Source: Candidatus Gastranaerophilales bacterium | GTDB lineage: Bacteria; Cyanobacteriota; Vampirovibrionia; Gastranaerophilales; Gastranaerophilaceae | NCBI GenBank assembly: GCA_944322935.1 | Contig: CALUQO010000024.1 | Location: 1-41,604 of the forward strand | DNA length: 41,604 bases | Direction: 5' to 3' | Shown: positions 1-7,224 of the stretch, in pieces | Numbering within the stretch: the first letter of the stretch is position 1 | How the letters are laid out: each line of letters opens with the position of its first letter | Made by a program: the position numbers and the translations under genes | The notes under the pieces: model-generated | Databases searched by the model: none | Seen by the model: only the letters and a program-made list of their open reading frames with translations | What the model was told of the DNA's origin: nothing

Positions 1-90
1 TAAAGTGATTGTTATAATTACATAGCCCTCAAACAAACCTCGCTTGTTGTTGTTTGTGAAACTTTCTGTAATTCACTTCACAAAGGTCGG
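1..90 (-). repeat. Dispersed intergenic repeat, family A, copy 1
   Basis: Read on the minus strand, these 90 bases match 17713-17802 at 86 of 90 positions. Similarity stops on the inner side just after position 90; the other end is cut by the window edge. No open frame is conserved, so it is most likely a mobile or structural intergenic element rather than part of a gene. Confidence 0.85.
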
Positions 91-103
91 ATTTTTTTGA
101 TTA

Positions 104-226
104 TTTATATTAAGAAAAAATTATTTTTGTCATCGAATTACGTAACATATACAATTCTAAAACATGTTTTTCGACTTCTACAAGGTGTGCAGCACCTGAT
201 GCGGAGCCGCCTTTTGGGGGATGAAA
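104..226 (-). repeat. Dispersed intergenic repeat, family B, long copy 1
   Basis: The reverse complement aligns with 10718-10840. Both contain, in the same order, CCCCCAAAAG, CTCCGCATCAG, TGCACACC, GAAGTCGAAAAA and GTTACGTAATT, separated by less conserved bases. It ends directly behind the glycosyltransferase stop and adjoins the family A repeat, so this edge of the window is a small repeat cluster. The GTTACGTAATT end also occurs alone at 23437, 29300 and 40398. Confidence 0.8.
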
Positions 227-229
227 AAA

Positions 230-1285
230 TCACACCCGCGCTGATAATACATCGTTTATTTTTTCAATAACTTTTTGAGCAGAAACAGCATTGCAGCAGC
301 GGTTTTTGTCTTTTTTTAATTTACATTTGCGCTTCATACAGGGGTAACAGTCTGTGTCGGGATAAAAACAGGCGCAATTTTTGCCGAACGGGGCATTTCT
401 CAATGCTGCAGTTGCGGTAAATATTGTTATTACAAAAGGCTTTTCAACTGCCCAGGCAATGTGTGCGCTGCCGGAATCCGGTGAAATTACGATATCTGCG
501 TTTCTGAACACCTGCGCAAGCTCTTCAAGATTTGTTTGACCGGCAAGTATGATTTTGCTGTCCACACCGGCAGATATTCTTTCAATCAAATCCGTATCCT
601 GTTTCATGCCGGTAAATACAAGATTAACTTTGCCGCTGAGGTATTCGACAACCTCTTTCCAGTTGTCCTCGCTCCAGTGCTTGTTTACCCATGTTGTAGC
701 AGGAGAAATAACAACGTTCTTTTTATTTGCATCAAGTGCAGAAAGCAGATTTTTAACTTTGTTTTGAACTTCAACCGGGGCGTCCGAAAGCCTGAACTCC
801 ACTTTGCAATCAGTAACGCCAAGATATTTAGCAAGTTCAAGATTTCTTTTTACAACGTGATAATTAGGGTCAAAAAGCTCGTGCTGCGCTTTAACAATTT
901 CGTTTGAAAAAATGCCCGAAAACTCACGCCCGCCCGTCAGGGTAATTTTTCGTTTAATATTCAAAAAAGGCAGCAAAACAGCACTTTTAAAGAGCTGCTG
1001 TGTATCAAGCACTATGTCGTAGTGCTCTTTGTTTATGTTATTTACAATTTCAAAAAACTCTTTTATGTTTTGAAGGGATAAACCGCGCTGCTTCCACTGT
1101 TTTTTGGGGATAACATAGCAGCGGTCAATGTTTTTGTGTCCCTGTATAAACAAAGCCGCCTTGTCCTCTACTACCCAGCCGATTGTACAGTCCGGATATT
1201 GTTCTTTTAAAGCGTTAACAAGAGGAAGCGTATGTATTGTATCACCTATTGCACTGAGGCGCAGTATCAGTATCTTTTTTGACAT
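230..1285 (-). CDS. Family 9 glycosyltransferase (ADP-heptose:LPS heptosyltransferase-like)
   Basis: A 351-residue cytoplasmic enzyme, normal length for family GT9, which transfers heptose from ADP-heptose to the inner core of lipopolysaccharide. The N-terminal Rossmann half opens with LILRLSAIGDTIHTLPL near residue 6, the classic WaaC/WaaF start. The C-terminal half has the nucleotide-sugar site DSGSAHIAW near residue 270. A cysteine-rich tail (seven Cys in about 34 residues) follows, as in many family members. It is the last gene of a minus-strand operon, 21 bases behind the upstream unknown gene. Its presence implies a Gram-negative envelope. The acceptor sugar cannot be read from sequence, so heptosyltransferase I rather than II is only a guess. 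Confidence 0.85.
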   Translation of the reverse strand: MSKKILILRLSAIGDTIHTLPLVNALKEQYPDCTIGWVVEDKAALFIQGHKNIDRCYVIPKKQWKQRGLSLQNIKEFFEIVNNINKEHYDIVLDTQQLFKSAVLLPFLNIKRKITLTGGREFSGIFSNEIVKAQHELFDPNYHVVKRNLELAKYLGVTDCKVEFRLSDAPVEVQNKVKNLLSALDANKKNVVISPATTWVNKHWSEDNWKEVVEYLSGKVNLVFTGMKQDTDLIERISAGVDSKIILAGQTNLEELAQVFRNADIVISPDSGSAHIAWAVEKPFVITIFTATAALRNAPFGKNCACFYPDTDCYPCMKRKCKLKKDKNRCCNAVSAQKVIEKINDVLSARV

Positions 1286-1306
1286 ACAAAAATTATATCA
1301 CGCACA

Positions 1307-1924
1307 CTATTTGTTATCTTTATTTAAAGTTTGGTTAACATAGGCATCAGTTTTATCAAGCTGTTTCGGGTTCTTTTTAAACAACAAATCCATCACAGGG
1401 TGCAAAACAATCTGCGAAGTTATCGGAGCACAAAGGGCAAGTATGAATACCGTTGACAGTATAGAGCTTAATTCTTTTACCCCTTTGCCGAAATGATAAT
1501 CCTTGTTTGTATGCAAAAGGTGTGTAAATCTGTCTTCTAATTGTCTTTTTGAAGTTTTGTCCTTTGCCTGTTTTATTTTTTCCTGAAAAGCGTTGTATAA
1601 ATCGAGCTTTCTTTTGTCTTCGGGGTCTTTTGCGGCTAACTTTTTGCTCAAAATATCATAGGTTTTGTTTTTGAAGGGCTTGATTAAGGACAAATACAAC
1701 CCGAGACAAAAGGTTTGGTACAAAAACTCTTTTGTAGCCGCATATTTTTTGGATTGCTTGTTTGCATGTTTGTCGCAATAGATAAATGTGGGTCTAAAAG
1801 AGGCTTTCAGTGTTGTTTCCACAGCCATTGCACAGACCGTGTTTTTTGCAAACTCGGCTGCTCTGGGGTTTGCGATAACTTTTCTTGTTTTTATTAATGC
1901 TTTTTGAACAGGAGTAACATTCAT
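1307..1924 (-). CDS. Unknown protein, probably membrane-associated, related to its upstream neighbour
   Basis: A 205-residue protein I do not recognise. It has two hydrophobic stretches, near residues 70-85 (FCLGLYLSLI) and 155-175 (ILSTVFILALCAPI), separated by a very basic, Lys-rich middle. The order of short motifs (a hydrophobic segment, R-P, then KKYAA, then a second hydrophobic segment ending in a proline-hydrophobic stretch) matches the next gene upstream, so the two look like tandem paralogues that diverged strongly. The start is an ATG 3 bases after the upstream stop, consistent with translational coupling. Possibly an integral membrane protein of the Gastranaerophilales; function unknown. 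Confidence 0.75.
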   Translation of the reverse strand: MNVTPVQKALIKTRKVIANPRAAEFAKNTVCAMAVETTLKASFRPTFIYCDKHANKQSKKYAATKEFLYQTFCLGLYLSLIKPFKNKTYDILSKKLAAKDPEDKRKLDLYNAFQEKIKQAKDKTSKRQLEDRFTHLLHTNKDYHFGKGVKELSSILSTVFILALCAPITSQIVLHPVMDLLFKKNPKQLDKTDAYVNQTLNKDNK

Positions 1925-1927
1925 AAT

Positions 1928-2458
1928 CTATACCCTCATTCCCGCGCGATAAAACGGTGAATTTGATTTAACCCGATAAACATTGTAATAATTGCTTTTA
2001 ACAGTGTTATTAAGCGGCATTTGTCCGAAGGCAGGTTTGTTGTTAGCCGTCGGATTGGGTGTTGCAACGGCATTGGGGTCGTAATCCGGCATGAGTTTTT
2101 TCATAATCGGCGGCATTCCGAGATTGCAAAACTTTGGTACAAAAAATCCGGCAGCGGCACAAATCCCTAAAAAGGACATAAACGCTTTTGCGTTTTTATA
2201 TGCCTGAGAACCTTTGCCCGCAATAAAACCGGCAAGGCTTTCTCCGATTAAGCCGCAGGTAAATGTTGTCGGAACTCCGATAAATTCCGTCATCAGTTCT
2301 CTTAATGCCGCGTATTTTCTTGCATCGGGGGCCTCTTTTTTATCCGTGATACTTAAAACAGGTCTTACCGTGCCTTTTCCGCAGGCAACCGCCATAACCG
2401 TATAAATAGGCTTGTTGTTTTCGCCAAGCGCGTTACATAATTTGTGAATTAAAGACAT
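1928..2458 (-). CDS. Unknown protein, probably membrane-associated, first gene of the operon
   Basis: A protein of about 176 residues, family not recognised. It carries RPVLSI and RKYAALRE followed by a Gly/Thr-rich hydrophobic stretch and a second hydrophobic block (SFLGICAAAGFFV), the same layout as the following gene. The C-terminal third is Asn/Pro-rich and includes PAFGQ. I chose the ATG at 2458; an in-frame GTG at 2467 is an equally open alternative, and neither has a strong Shine-Dalgarno sequence. The gene leads an operon of this gene, its paralogue and the heptosyltransferase, which suggests envelope-linked work, but that is context only. Confidence 0.75.
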   Translation of the reverse strand: MSLIHKLCNALGENNKPIYTVMAVACGKGTVRPVLSITDKKEAPDARKYAALRELMTEFIGVPTTFTCGLIGESLAGFIAGKGSQAYKNAKAFMSFLGICAAAGFFVPKFCNLGMPPIMKKLMPDYDPNAVATPNPTANNKPAFGQMPLNNTVKSNYYNVYRVKSNSPFYRAGMRV

Positions 2459-2582
2459 TTGCTTCACACTGTTCGTTTGTTATTAATGTTTAATGTTTCA
2501 ACTTCAATTCACATTTTACATCTTTAAATTGTATTTTCAAGAGTGTTTATAAAAATTTAATAAAGTTATTAAACAAAATTAA

Positions 2583-2603
2583 AAGGGCACTTGCCGTGCC
2601 CTT
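2583..2603 (-). terminator. Rho-independent terminator of the 2682-3998 gene
   Basis: An 8-bp perfect stem (AAGGGCAC / GTGCCCTT) closes a 5-base loop. Read on the minus strand it is followed by TTTTAATTTTG, a good U tract. It lies about 80 bases behind the stop of the minus-strand gene. Confidence 0.8.
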
Positions 2604-2681
2604 GAAAACCTACCATACCTATTATAAATAAACCGAGGAATAAAATTATATTGTGTGTGAAGTGTTAATCGTTTTTGTTAA

Positions 2682-3998
2682 TTATTCTTCGCCGTAAGCT
2701 TCTTTTTCTGCTTTTGTAAGTCTTTCTGCGAAGGCTTTAATGTTTTCGGAAGTTACATTGCGTTGTTTATTGTCAATCAGTGTTGCGGGAACATTGACTT
2801 TTTTCGGGTCGTAGTATTTTCCGCCGACTTCAATCAAGCCTTTTTTCTGTTCATCGCTCGGGTTCAATACTTCGTGCAAGAATCCGTATTTTGCAGCAAC
2901 TTCAGGGTTGTTTTGTGCAAAGTGTTCAGCTCTTGTTACAAAAGCTTTGTCAATTGCTGTGATATGCGGTTCTGCATCGTTAGAACCTAAGCCCCAGAAG
3001 GCTTCTCCGCCGCCCCAACCGGCACAATCTGCGAATATTGCGTCAACAAGAGTTTCGCCGTATTTTCTTGCTTCACCAAGCTGGCCAAATTCATTGTAAA
3101 CCTCAAGAACATTGTATTCGTTCATATGTTTTTCATTTGTCAGTTCGTACAATTTGGTCACATCCGTTCCCCAGGCTTCATACAAAGCTTTAACATATTC
3201 TTTTGCAAGCGATTTGTAATTGTCAGGAGAACCTGCTTCGGCAGCAGCTAATACTTCCTGATTTTTAGCCGGTCTGACGCCTTTGTTTTCGTTTTCGTCA
3301 TTTTCTTCTTCCGGTTCTGTATAAGCACCGGGGCCGCCGGGGTTCTTAGCTATTTCAAGAAGTTTGCCGTAGTCTTCTGTTGACAATTCGCCTGTTTTAG
3401 CGTATTTGCCTGCTATATCCCAGAGAAGTTTGTAGTTATCTTCACTGATTTCCGCAGTTGTCGGGTCGTCTTGATACTGTTTAGACAAGTCGATTAATCT
3501 GCGAAGCAGTGTTGTCTTTTCTTCTTTACCGTCTTTATTGGTTATTGTAATTTCTTTGTTGAATCTGTTTTTGTAATCAGGATTGTTTGCAATTTTGTTC
3601 AAAACATTTGCAATTTCTTTTTCCTTAATAACGGTTGTACCGTCGATTTCGGTATTGTTATTGTTATTTGAATTGTTTACGGTAACGTTTGTGTTGCTGT
3701 GCAAACTTGACATAATCTTTTGATACATTTCGGCCTGTTGTGCCATCCAGAGTTTCATCATAGGCATAACCTGCGCATAAAGTCTTGTTGATGTATCCAT
3801 TAAAGAAGAAACACCGTAGTCAAAATTCATTAATTGAGAATCGTTAAAATTTGAAAGTCCGTCGCTGGGGTACATAACACTTGGTGTTGTGCCGGTCGGG
3901 AACAAGCTGTACTGCCACAAGTTCGGACTTACAGTTCTTGTTGAAGATGCTGGTACATTTACTGTCCAAGTTTTTCCAATGCTTAATCCTTCGCCCAT
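2682..3998 (-). CDS. Unknown Asn-rich protein, related in part to the 36456-37592 protein
   Basis: A 438-residue protein with no family I recognise and no obvious signal peptide or long membrane helix. Order: Ser/Thr-rich start, a Met/Gln-rich segment around residues 70-95 (MMKLWMAQQAEMYQKIM), an Asn-rich linker near residue 108, a charged helical region, an acidic EEENDENEN stretch near residue 230, and a C-terminal domain with a Gly/Trp cluster (GWGGGEAFWGLG). The segment ending TGELSTEDYGKLLEIAK resembles QGELSEEDIKKINEIL at the end of the 378-residue protein at 36456-37592, and both have a Gln/Met-rich helix. Their upstream DNA is also similar, so they look like co-regulated paralogues. 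Monocistronic, with its own terminator. Role unknown. Confidence 0.8.
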   Translation of the reverse strand: MGEGLSIGKTWTVNVPASSTRTVSPNLWQYSLFPTGTTPSVMYPSDGLSNFNDSQLMNFDYGVSSLMDTSTRLYAQVMPMMKLWMAQQAEMYQKIMSSLHSNTNVTVNNSNNNNNTEIDGTTVIKEKEIANVLNKIANNPDYKNRFNKEITITNKDGKEEKTTLLRRLIDLSKQYQDDPTTAEISEDNYKLLWDIAGKYAKTGELSTEDYGKLLEIAKNPGGPGAYTEPEEENDENENKGVRPAKNQEVLAAAEAGSPDNYKSLAKEYVKALYEAWGTDVTKLYELTNEKHMNEYNVLEVYNEFGQLGEARKYGETLVDAIFADCAGWGGGEAFWGLGSNDAEPHITAIDKAFVTRAEHFAQNNPEVAAKYGFLHEVLNPSDEQKKGLIEVGGKYYDPKKVNVPATLIDNKQRNVTSENIKAFAERLTKAEKEAYGEE

Positions 3999-4044
3999 TT
4001 TTGTATCCCCTAATATCTTTCTTTGTAATTCCTCTTAAAAAACG

Positions 4045-4104
4045 ATAGACTTATTGTGTCTATATAAATTCCTCGTTCCTGTATATATATAAAGTATTTC
4101 TTTA
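4045..4104 (-). promoter_or_regulatory. Upstream block shared with the 37592 gene, plus a 5' UTR hairpin
   Basis: The sequence TATATAAAGTAT (plus strand, 4086-4097) followed by TTCTTTA recurs upstream of the 36456-37592 gene at 37624-37645, and both regions have a GTTAAC farther upstream. On the minus strand this reads TAAAGAA..ATACTTTATATA, which could hold a -10 element. Between it and the start codon is a small inverted repeat, ATAGAC/GTCTAT, at 4045-4063. Probably a promoter; the class of sigma factor is not clear. Confidence 0.5.
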
Positions 4105-4199
4105 AACAAAAATTGACTTTTTTATAAATAAAAGCATTAATTTTGTTAACATTTCTTAATAATATGTCCGAAATAAGGCTTAAATCACGCACTGCCATC

Positions 4200-4745
4200 C
4201 GGGTATGTACAAGCTACCGGCCTGTTGAAGAGGAATTATTGTTGTTTTTGTTACCTCTTCCGTCGGAGAGGGAACGTTAGACTCAAGTCTACCCTGCGAT
4301 ACTAAGGATACCCCCTCTCCGATGGGAGAGGGCAGCATGCGTACGAACGTTAGTGAGTTACGCATGCGGGTGAGGGTTGATTTCTGCTACGCGCAGCACA
4401 TCTGCAAAAAAAACGCTGTCATTCAAAAGCCCGATGCTTCAGAATGACAGCAGGATTTTTGCTCACTATGCTCTTTTTTTCTAAAATTATCTTGGACAAC
4501 AGTGTCCGCAATGGGCGAGGGGTGTACCTCGTCAGGTGTAGAGGTGTATACAGAGATATGAAGCTATTATTTTATACCTCTAAATTAACATGAGCGGTTG
4601 TGTTAAAGCACCGCGGCGGGCACCGGTTTAAATCGGCATAGCCCCGGGAATTTATAATTTTCCGTAAAGAAAGCCCTCAATTTACAAATTGAGGGTCAAG
4701 ATCTTGTGTTTATTTACCCGTTATTAGGTTGCGTTATTATAAAAT
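4200..4745. repeat. Non-coding stretch with several inverted repeats
   Basis: No convincing gene. It holds a 12-bp inverted repeat with one mismatch (arms 4261-4272 and 4313-4324, core CGGAGAGGG/CCCTCTCCG), a 9-bp perfect one (GCATGCGTA at 4335-4343, TACGCATGC at 4359-4367), and a 10-bp one (GCTGTCATTC / GAATGACAGC) around 4414-4452 enclosing CCGATGCTTC. A degenerate relative of the last one is at 27848-27886. The composition and GAGAGGG-type arms resemble the elements at 6190-6240 and 10681-10720, so this is a small cluster of dispersed repeats. Confidence 0.7.
4674..4695 (-). terminator. Hairpin behind rubrerythrin, probable terminator
   Basis: A perfect 10-bp stem (CCCTCAATTT / AAATTGAGGG) with a 2-base loop lies 50 bases downstream of the rubrerythrin stop on the minus strand. 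It is followed by CTTTCTTTAC, a modest U-rich tail. Confidence 0.65.
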
Positions 4746-5285
4746 CTAGTAGTTTGCCGCATTTATAAAGAAATAGGCTCTGGGGTGTTTGCACACGGGG
4801 CATATTTCTACGGATTTAGCACCTTTGTGTCTGAAACCGCAGTTTGCGCATTCCCATTCAACCTCTTCTTCTTTTTCAAAAACTTTATTGTTTTTAACGT
4901 TTTCGAGGAGTTTTTTGTATCTGTCCTCGTGATGTTTTTCAATTTCCGCAACTTTTTTGAACAGAAAAGCTATGTCTTTAAAGCCTTCTTCTTCGGCTTC
5001 TTTTGCAAATTGCGCATACATCTGCGTCCATTCGTAGTTTTCGCCGTTGGCTGCGTCCTCAAGGTTTGTCATTGTATCCGCAATCTGACCGTTGTGGAGC
5101 AGTTTAAACCACAATTTTGCGTGTTCTTTTTCGTTATCTGCCGTTGCTTCAAAAATCTTTGATATTTGCACGTAACCTTCTTTCTTTGCCTGTGAGGCGT
5201 AATATGTGTACTTGTTACGAGCCTGTGATTCTCCCGCAAACGCTTCCATAAGATTTTTTTCCGTTTTGCTGCCCTTTAATTCCAT
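4746..5285 (-). CDS. rbr: Rubrerythrin
   Basis: A 179-residue non-haem di-iron peroxidase that reduces H2O2 with electrons from rubredoxin, protecting anaerobes from oxygen. The N-terminal ferritin-like four-helix bundle shows ligands E19, E52 and H55 (in NEKEH) and a second EIEKHHEDR site. The C-terminal rubredoxin domain has C146, C149, C162 and C165. Length and order are those of classical rubrerythrin. The start chosen is the ATG at 5285, preceded by AAGGAG at good spacing; an upstream in-frame start at 5309 would add eight residues without a better ribosome site. It is the last gene of the perR-rubredoxin-rubrerythrin operon, about 100 bases behind rubredoxin, and so probably induced by peroxide. 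Confidence 0.96.
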   Translation of the reverse strand: MELKGSKTEKNLMEAFAGESQARNKYTYYASQAKKEGYVQISKIFEATADNEKEHAKLWFKLLHNGQIADTMTNLEDAANGENYEWTQMYAQFAKEAEEEGFKDIAFLFKKVAEIEKHHEDRYKKLLENVKNNKVFEKEEEVEWECANCGFRHKGAKSVEICPVCKHPRAYFFINAANY

Positions 5286-5385
5286 ATTTGCTCCTTTTCT
5301 TAAATACAAAGGGACGGCCTCATATTTCAGCTGTCCCCCTCTCCTTTATTAAAATTTTTCTGTTTTGTTGTTTGCCTTTTGGGTG

Positions 5386-5526
5386 TTATTCTTCCGGTGA
5401 AAAATCTTCTTTGCCGACTCCGCAAAGCGGGCAAACATAATCATCCGCTAAATCTTCAAAAGCTACGTTATCATTTTCTGCGGGGTCGTAAACAAAACCG
5501 CATACGTTGCATACATACTTTTTCAT
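5386..5526 (-). CDS. Rubredoxin
   Basis: A 46-residue protein, slightly shorter than the usual 52-55. It carries a single Fe(SCys)4 centre, with ligands C6, C9, C32 and C35 in the motifs CNVCG and CPLCGVGK, plus the typical Y-D-P segment after the first pair. It is the electron carrier to rubrerythrin. It starts 13 bases behind the PerR stop and is preceded by GGAG. The middle segment between the cysteine pairs is short and acidic, and the conserved D-W-x-C-P tryptophan is replaced by tyrosine (DDYVCP). Confidence 0.93.
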   Translation of the reverse strand: MKKYVCNVCGFVYDPAENDNVAFEDLADDYVCPLCGVGKEDFSPEE

Positions 5527-5539
5527 CTGATTCTCCTTA

Positions 5540-5992
5540 CTATTTTTTGTTTTGGGCTAAACATTTGTTGCAGATTCCTCTGACCTGAACATTAATGTCT
5601 TTTATTTTACCATATTTATTCGCATTTTTGGGTATATTTATTTTTTCATCGGGTTCTAAGAATATATCGTAAACCTCGTTGCATTGTGTGCAAATAAAAT
5701 GGTGATGAGGCGTTTTGTCCGCGTCGAACCTTGCCTTTGGAAGCTGGTTGTCTACCCTGAAAACCATATCCAATTCTTCCAGAGATGAAAGGGTTCTGTA
5801 AACCGTATCCATAGAAACATTGGGCATTTTATCTTTTACTGCCTCGTAAATTGTTTCCACATCAGGATGTTCGCAGGATTTTGCAACCTCTTTGAATATT
5901 GCTATCCTTTGCGGTGTAACCCTCATTCCTTTTGTATGACAAGCTTCTTTGAGTTTTTCTATTTGGTCTTTCAGGTATGATTCTTTGTTCAT
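5540..5992 (-). CDS. perR: Peroxide-responsive Fur-family repressor (PerR)
   Basis: A 150-residue DNA-binding metalloregulator with an N-terminal winged helix ([24 protein letters not shown]) and a C-terminal dimerisation domain. The residues that define Bacillus PerR are all present at a constant offset: H42, D90 (in ARFD), H96, H98 and D109 for the Fe/Mn sensing site, and C101, C104, C141 and C144 for structural zinc. The Asp in RFD separates PerR from true Fur. Oxidation of the sensing histidines by peroxide would release DNA and derepress the operon. First gene of the cassette with rubredoxin and rubrerythrin, and a 7-1-7 box lies just upstream, so autoregulation is likely. Confidence 0.93.
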   Translation of the reverse strand: MNKESYLKDQIEKLKEACHTKGMRVTPQRIAIFKEVAKSCEHPDVETIYEAVKDKMPNVSMDTVYRTLSSLEELDMVFRVDNQLPKARFDADKTPHHHFICTQCNEVYDIFLEPDEKINIPKNANKYGKIKDINVQVRGICNKCLAQNKK

Positions 5993-6005
5993 ACGTTTTC
6001 CTAGG

Positions 6006-6054
6006 TAATAATGATTACTAATTAAATTATAGCAAACTTTAATATTTTATTCAA
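6006..6054 (-). promoter_or_regulatory. Promoter and PerR box of the perR-rubredoxin-rubrerythrin operon
   Basis: On the minus strand TTGAAT (6049-6054) and TATAAT (6026-6031) are separated by exactly 17 bases. The palindrome TAGTAATCATTATTA (6006-6020) follows immediately where transcription would begin. It has the 7-1-7 form of Fur/PerR boxes with one mismatch between arms. Binding there would block the start of transcription. Confidence 0.8.
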
Positions 6055-6179
6055 GCCCGTTGAATTTAATTTTTTGAGTGCCGTATAGTAATTATGGAGC
6101 CCAAGTATCGCATGGCAGACTTCAATCTACCGTTGAGTCATCAACAAAATCAGAGATTTCGACCTGCCACTTGTTGGGG

Positions 6180-6260
6180 GACAGTTCAGTTCAACCCCTC
6201 GCCCCTTGCGGGAGAGGGTTGAATTTCAAGTTGAGCAGTTGCGAAACTTAGAAATTCGCT
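6180..6260. repeat. Intergenic inverted repeat of the CCCCTCGCCCC type
   Basis: An imperfect hairpin is formed by TTCAACCCCTC and GAGAGGGTTGAA around CGCCCCTTGCGG. A related block (CCCGCCCTTGCAAGAGAGGG) occurs at 10690-10710. No gene is present from 5993 to 6469; the stretch holds this repeat, the 6289-6353 inverted repeat and the perR control region. Confidence 0.6.
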
Positions 6261-6288
6261 TGAGGGGAGGGTCGGTTGGGCATACTTG

Positions 6289-6353
6289 AAGTGTACCCAT
6301 AAAAAATTAATTAATATGTCCCGCTCATCAATTACGTTTTTATGGGTACACTT
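6289..6353. repeat. Perfect 17-bp inverted repeat element, family C, copy 1
   Basis: The arms AAGTGTACCCATAAAAA (6289-6305) and its exact complement (6337-6353) enclose 31 bases. The inner part recurs at 17632-17673 (opposite orientation) and 17981-18015 (same orientation). Short size, terminal inverted repeats and several diverged copies suggest a miniature transposable element or a folded RNA element. Confidence 0.75.
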
Positions 6354-6418
6354 TAAAAAGCGAAAAAACTTCGCACATTACGGGTAGACTTTTATTGACC
6401 CGAAGTATCGAATAAAAA

Positions 6419-6446
6419 AAGAGCCATGCTTTTTCACGGCTCTTGT
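6419..6446 (-). terminator. Terminator of the DprA-like gene
   Basis: The stem AGAGCCATG / CACGGCTCT (one G-T pair) has a five-base loop. On the minus strand it is followed by a run of seven T. Confidence 0.8.
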
Positions 6447-6469
6447 CAATTTAATTTCTACTTTATATT

Positions 6470-7036
6470 TTAATCCAAGTAGAATGCAGTAATAACTTTG
6501 TGTGATTCTTCCGCATATTCAATAGCTTTGTGCAAAGTATTAGATGTATGCGACAAGAAGCAAATCAACTGCTGGCAGTCGTCAATGATTTCTCTGTTAC
6601 AGATACGGCTGGCATCAGCAAGTGTCATCATTGCTCTGTCAGCGTGTTCAATGATATTAGGCACACCGATAAGCTGGTCCTGTACGTCAGACGGCTGCTG
6701 ACCGATAGTCTGCGGCAAAATAACCTTTAATTTTTCGGGATTTGATTTCATAGCACCGCGGATGGTTGCTGCGTTTGTACCCGAAGAACCGCCCGATGTA
6801 ATAATAGTGTTGCCCTGCATAACCAGCGCATAAGATAAGGTTTCTATAATCTGCTGGTGTGTAATAGGTAAATTACGGCTGCCGATAATAGCTATTCTTT
6901 TTGTGGATTGCTGCAATGTAGCAAGCTCCATAGCAAGCTGATCAACAGTATCGGAATCTTCCGACACGGTATCCAGATCATCCGTCGGAACCATAATCAT
7001 CGGTTGGTCTTGTTTTTCTTGGTTTTCATCTGACAT
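6470..7036 (-). CDS. DprA-like SLOG/Rossmann-fold protein of cyanobacterial type
   Basis: A 188-residue protein. After a 45-residue acidic, probably disordered N terminus comes a Rossmann-like core: KRIAIIGSRNLPITHQQ, then NTIITSGGSSGTNAAT (the nucleotide- or DNA-contacting Gly-rich loop), then VILPQ and CQQLICFLSHTSNTLHKAIEYAEE. The order and short length match the single-domain DNA recombination-mediator A-like proteins that I know from cyanobacteria, not full DprA, which has extra SAM and winged-helix parts. Whether it loads RecA on single-stranded DNA or binds a nucleotide is not known. Monocistronic and divergent from the PcrA helicase, with its own terminator. Confidence 0.8.
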   Translation of the reverse strand: MSDENQEKQDQPMIMVPTDDLDTVSEDSDTVDQLAMELATLQQSTKRIAIIGSRNLPITHQQIIETLSYALVMQGNTIITSGGSSGTNAATIRGAMKSNPEKLKVILPQTIGQQPSDVQDQLIGVPNIIEHADRAMMTLADASRICNREIIDDCQQLICFLSHTSNTLHKAIEYAEESHKVITAFYLD

Positions 7037-7224
7037 CTTATTTTTCCTAAATATAATTATTTTACTAAAATTTTTTTTTGATTATCATAATAATATCATA
7101 AATTATGAAAATTAAAAGTATTATAACAAAATTAAGCTGAAACATCAACTTACCCGCACAAAAATCAGTCGGCGGAAAATAACACAAGTCGCAGCGCAAA
7201 TTGTTTAGAGTATCAGGGGGAGAA

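Noticed and set aside
4010-4198. 62-codon minus-strand frame upstream of the Asn-rich protein
   Set aside because: It covers the AT-rich promoter and leader of the real gene; composition is that of non-coding DNA.
4180-4365. 61-codon minus-strand frame in the repeat cluster
   Set aside because: It translates inverted-repeat arms (PSPIGEG... type) and has no ribosome site; repeat DNA explains it.
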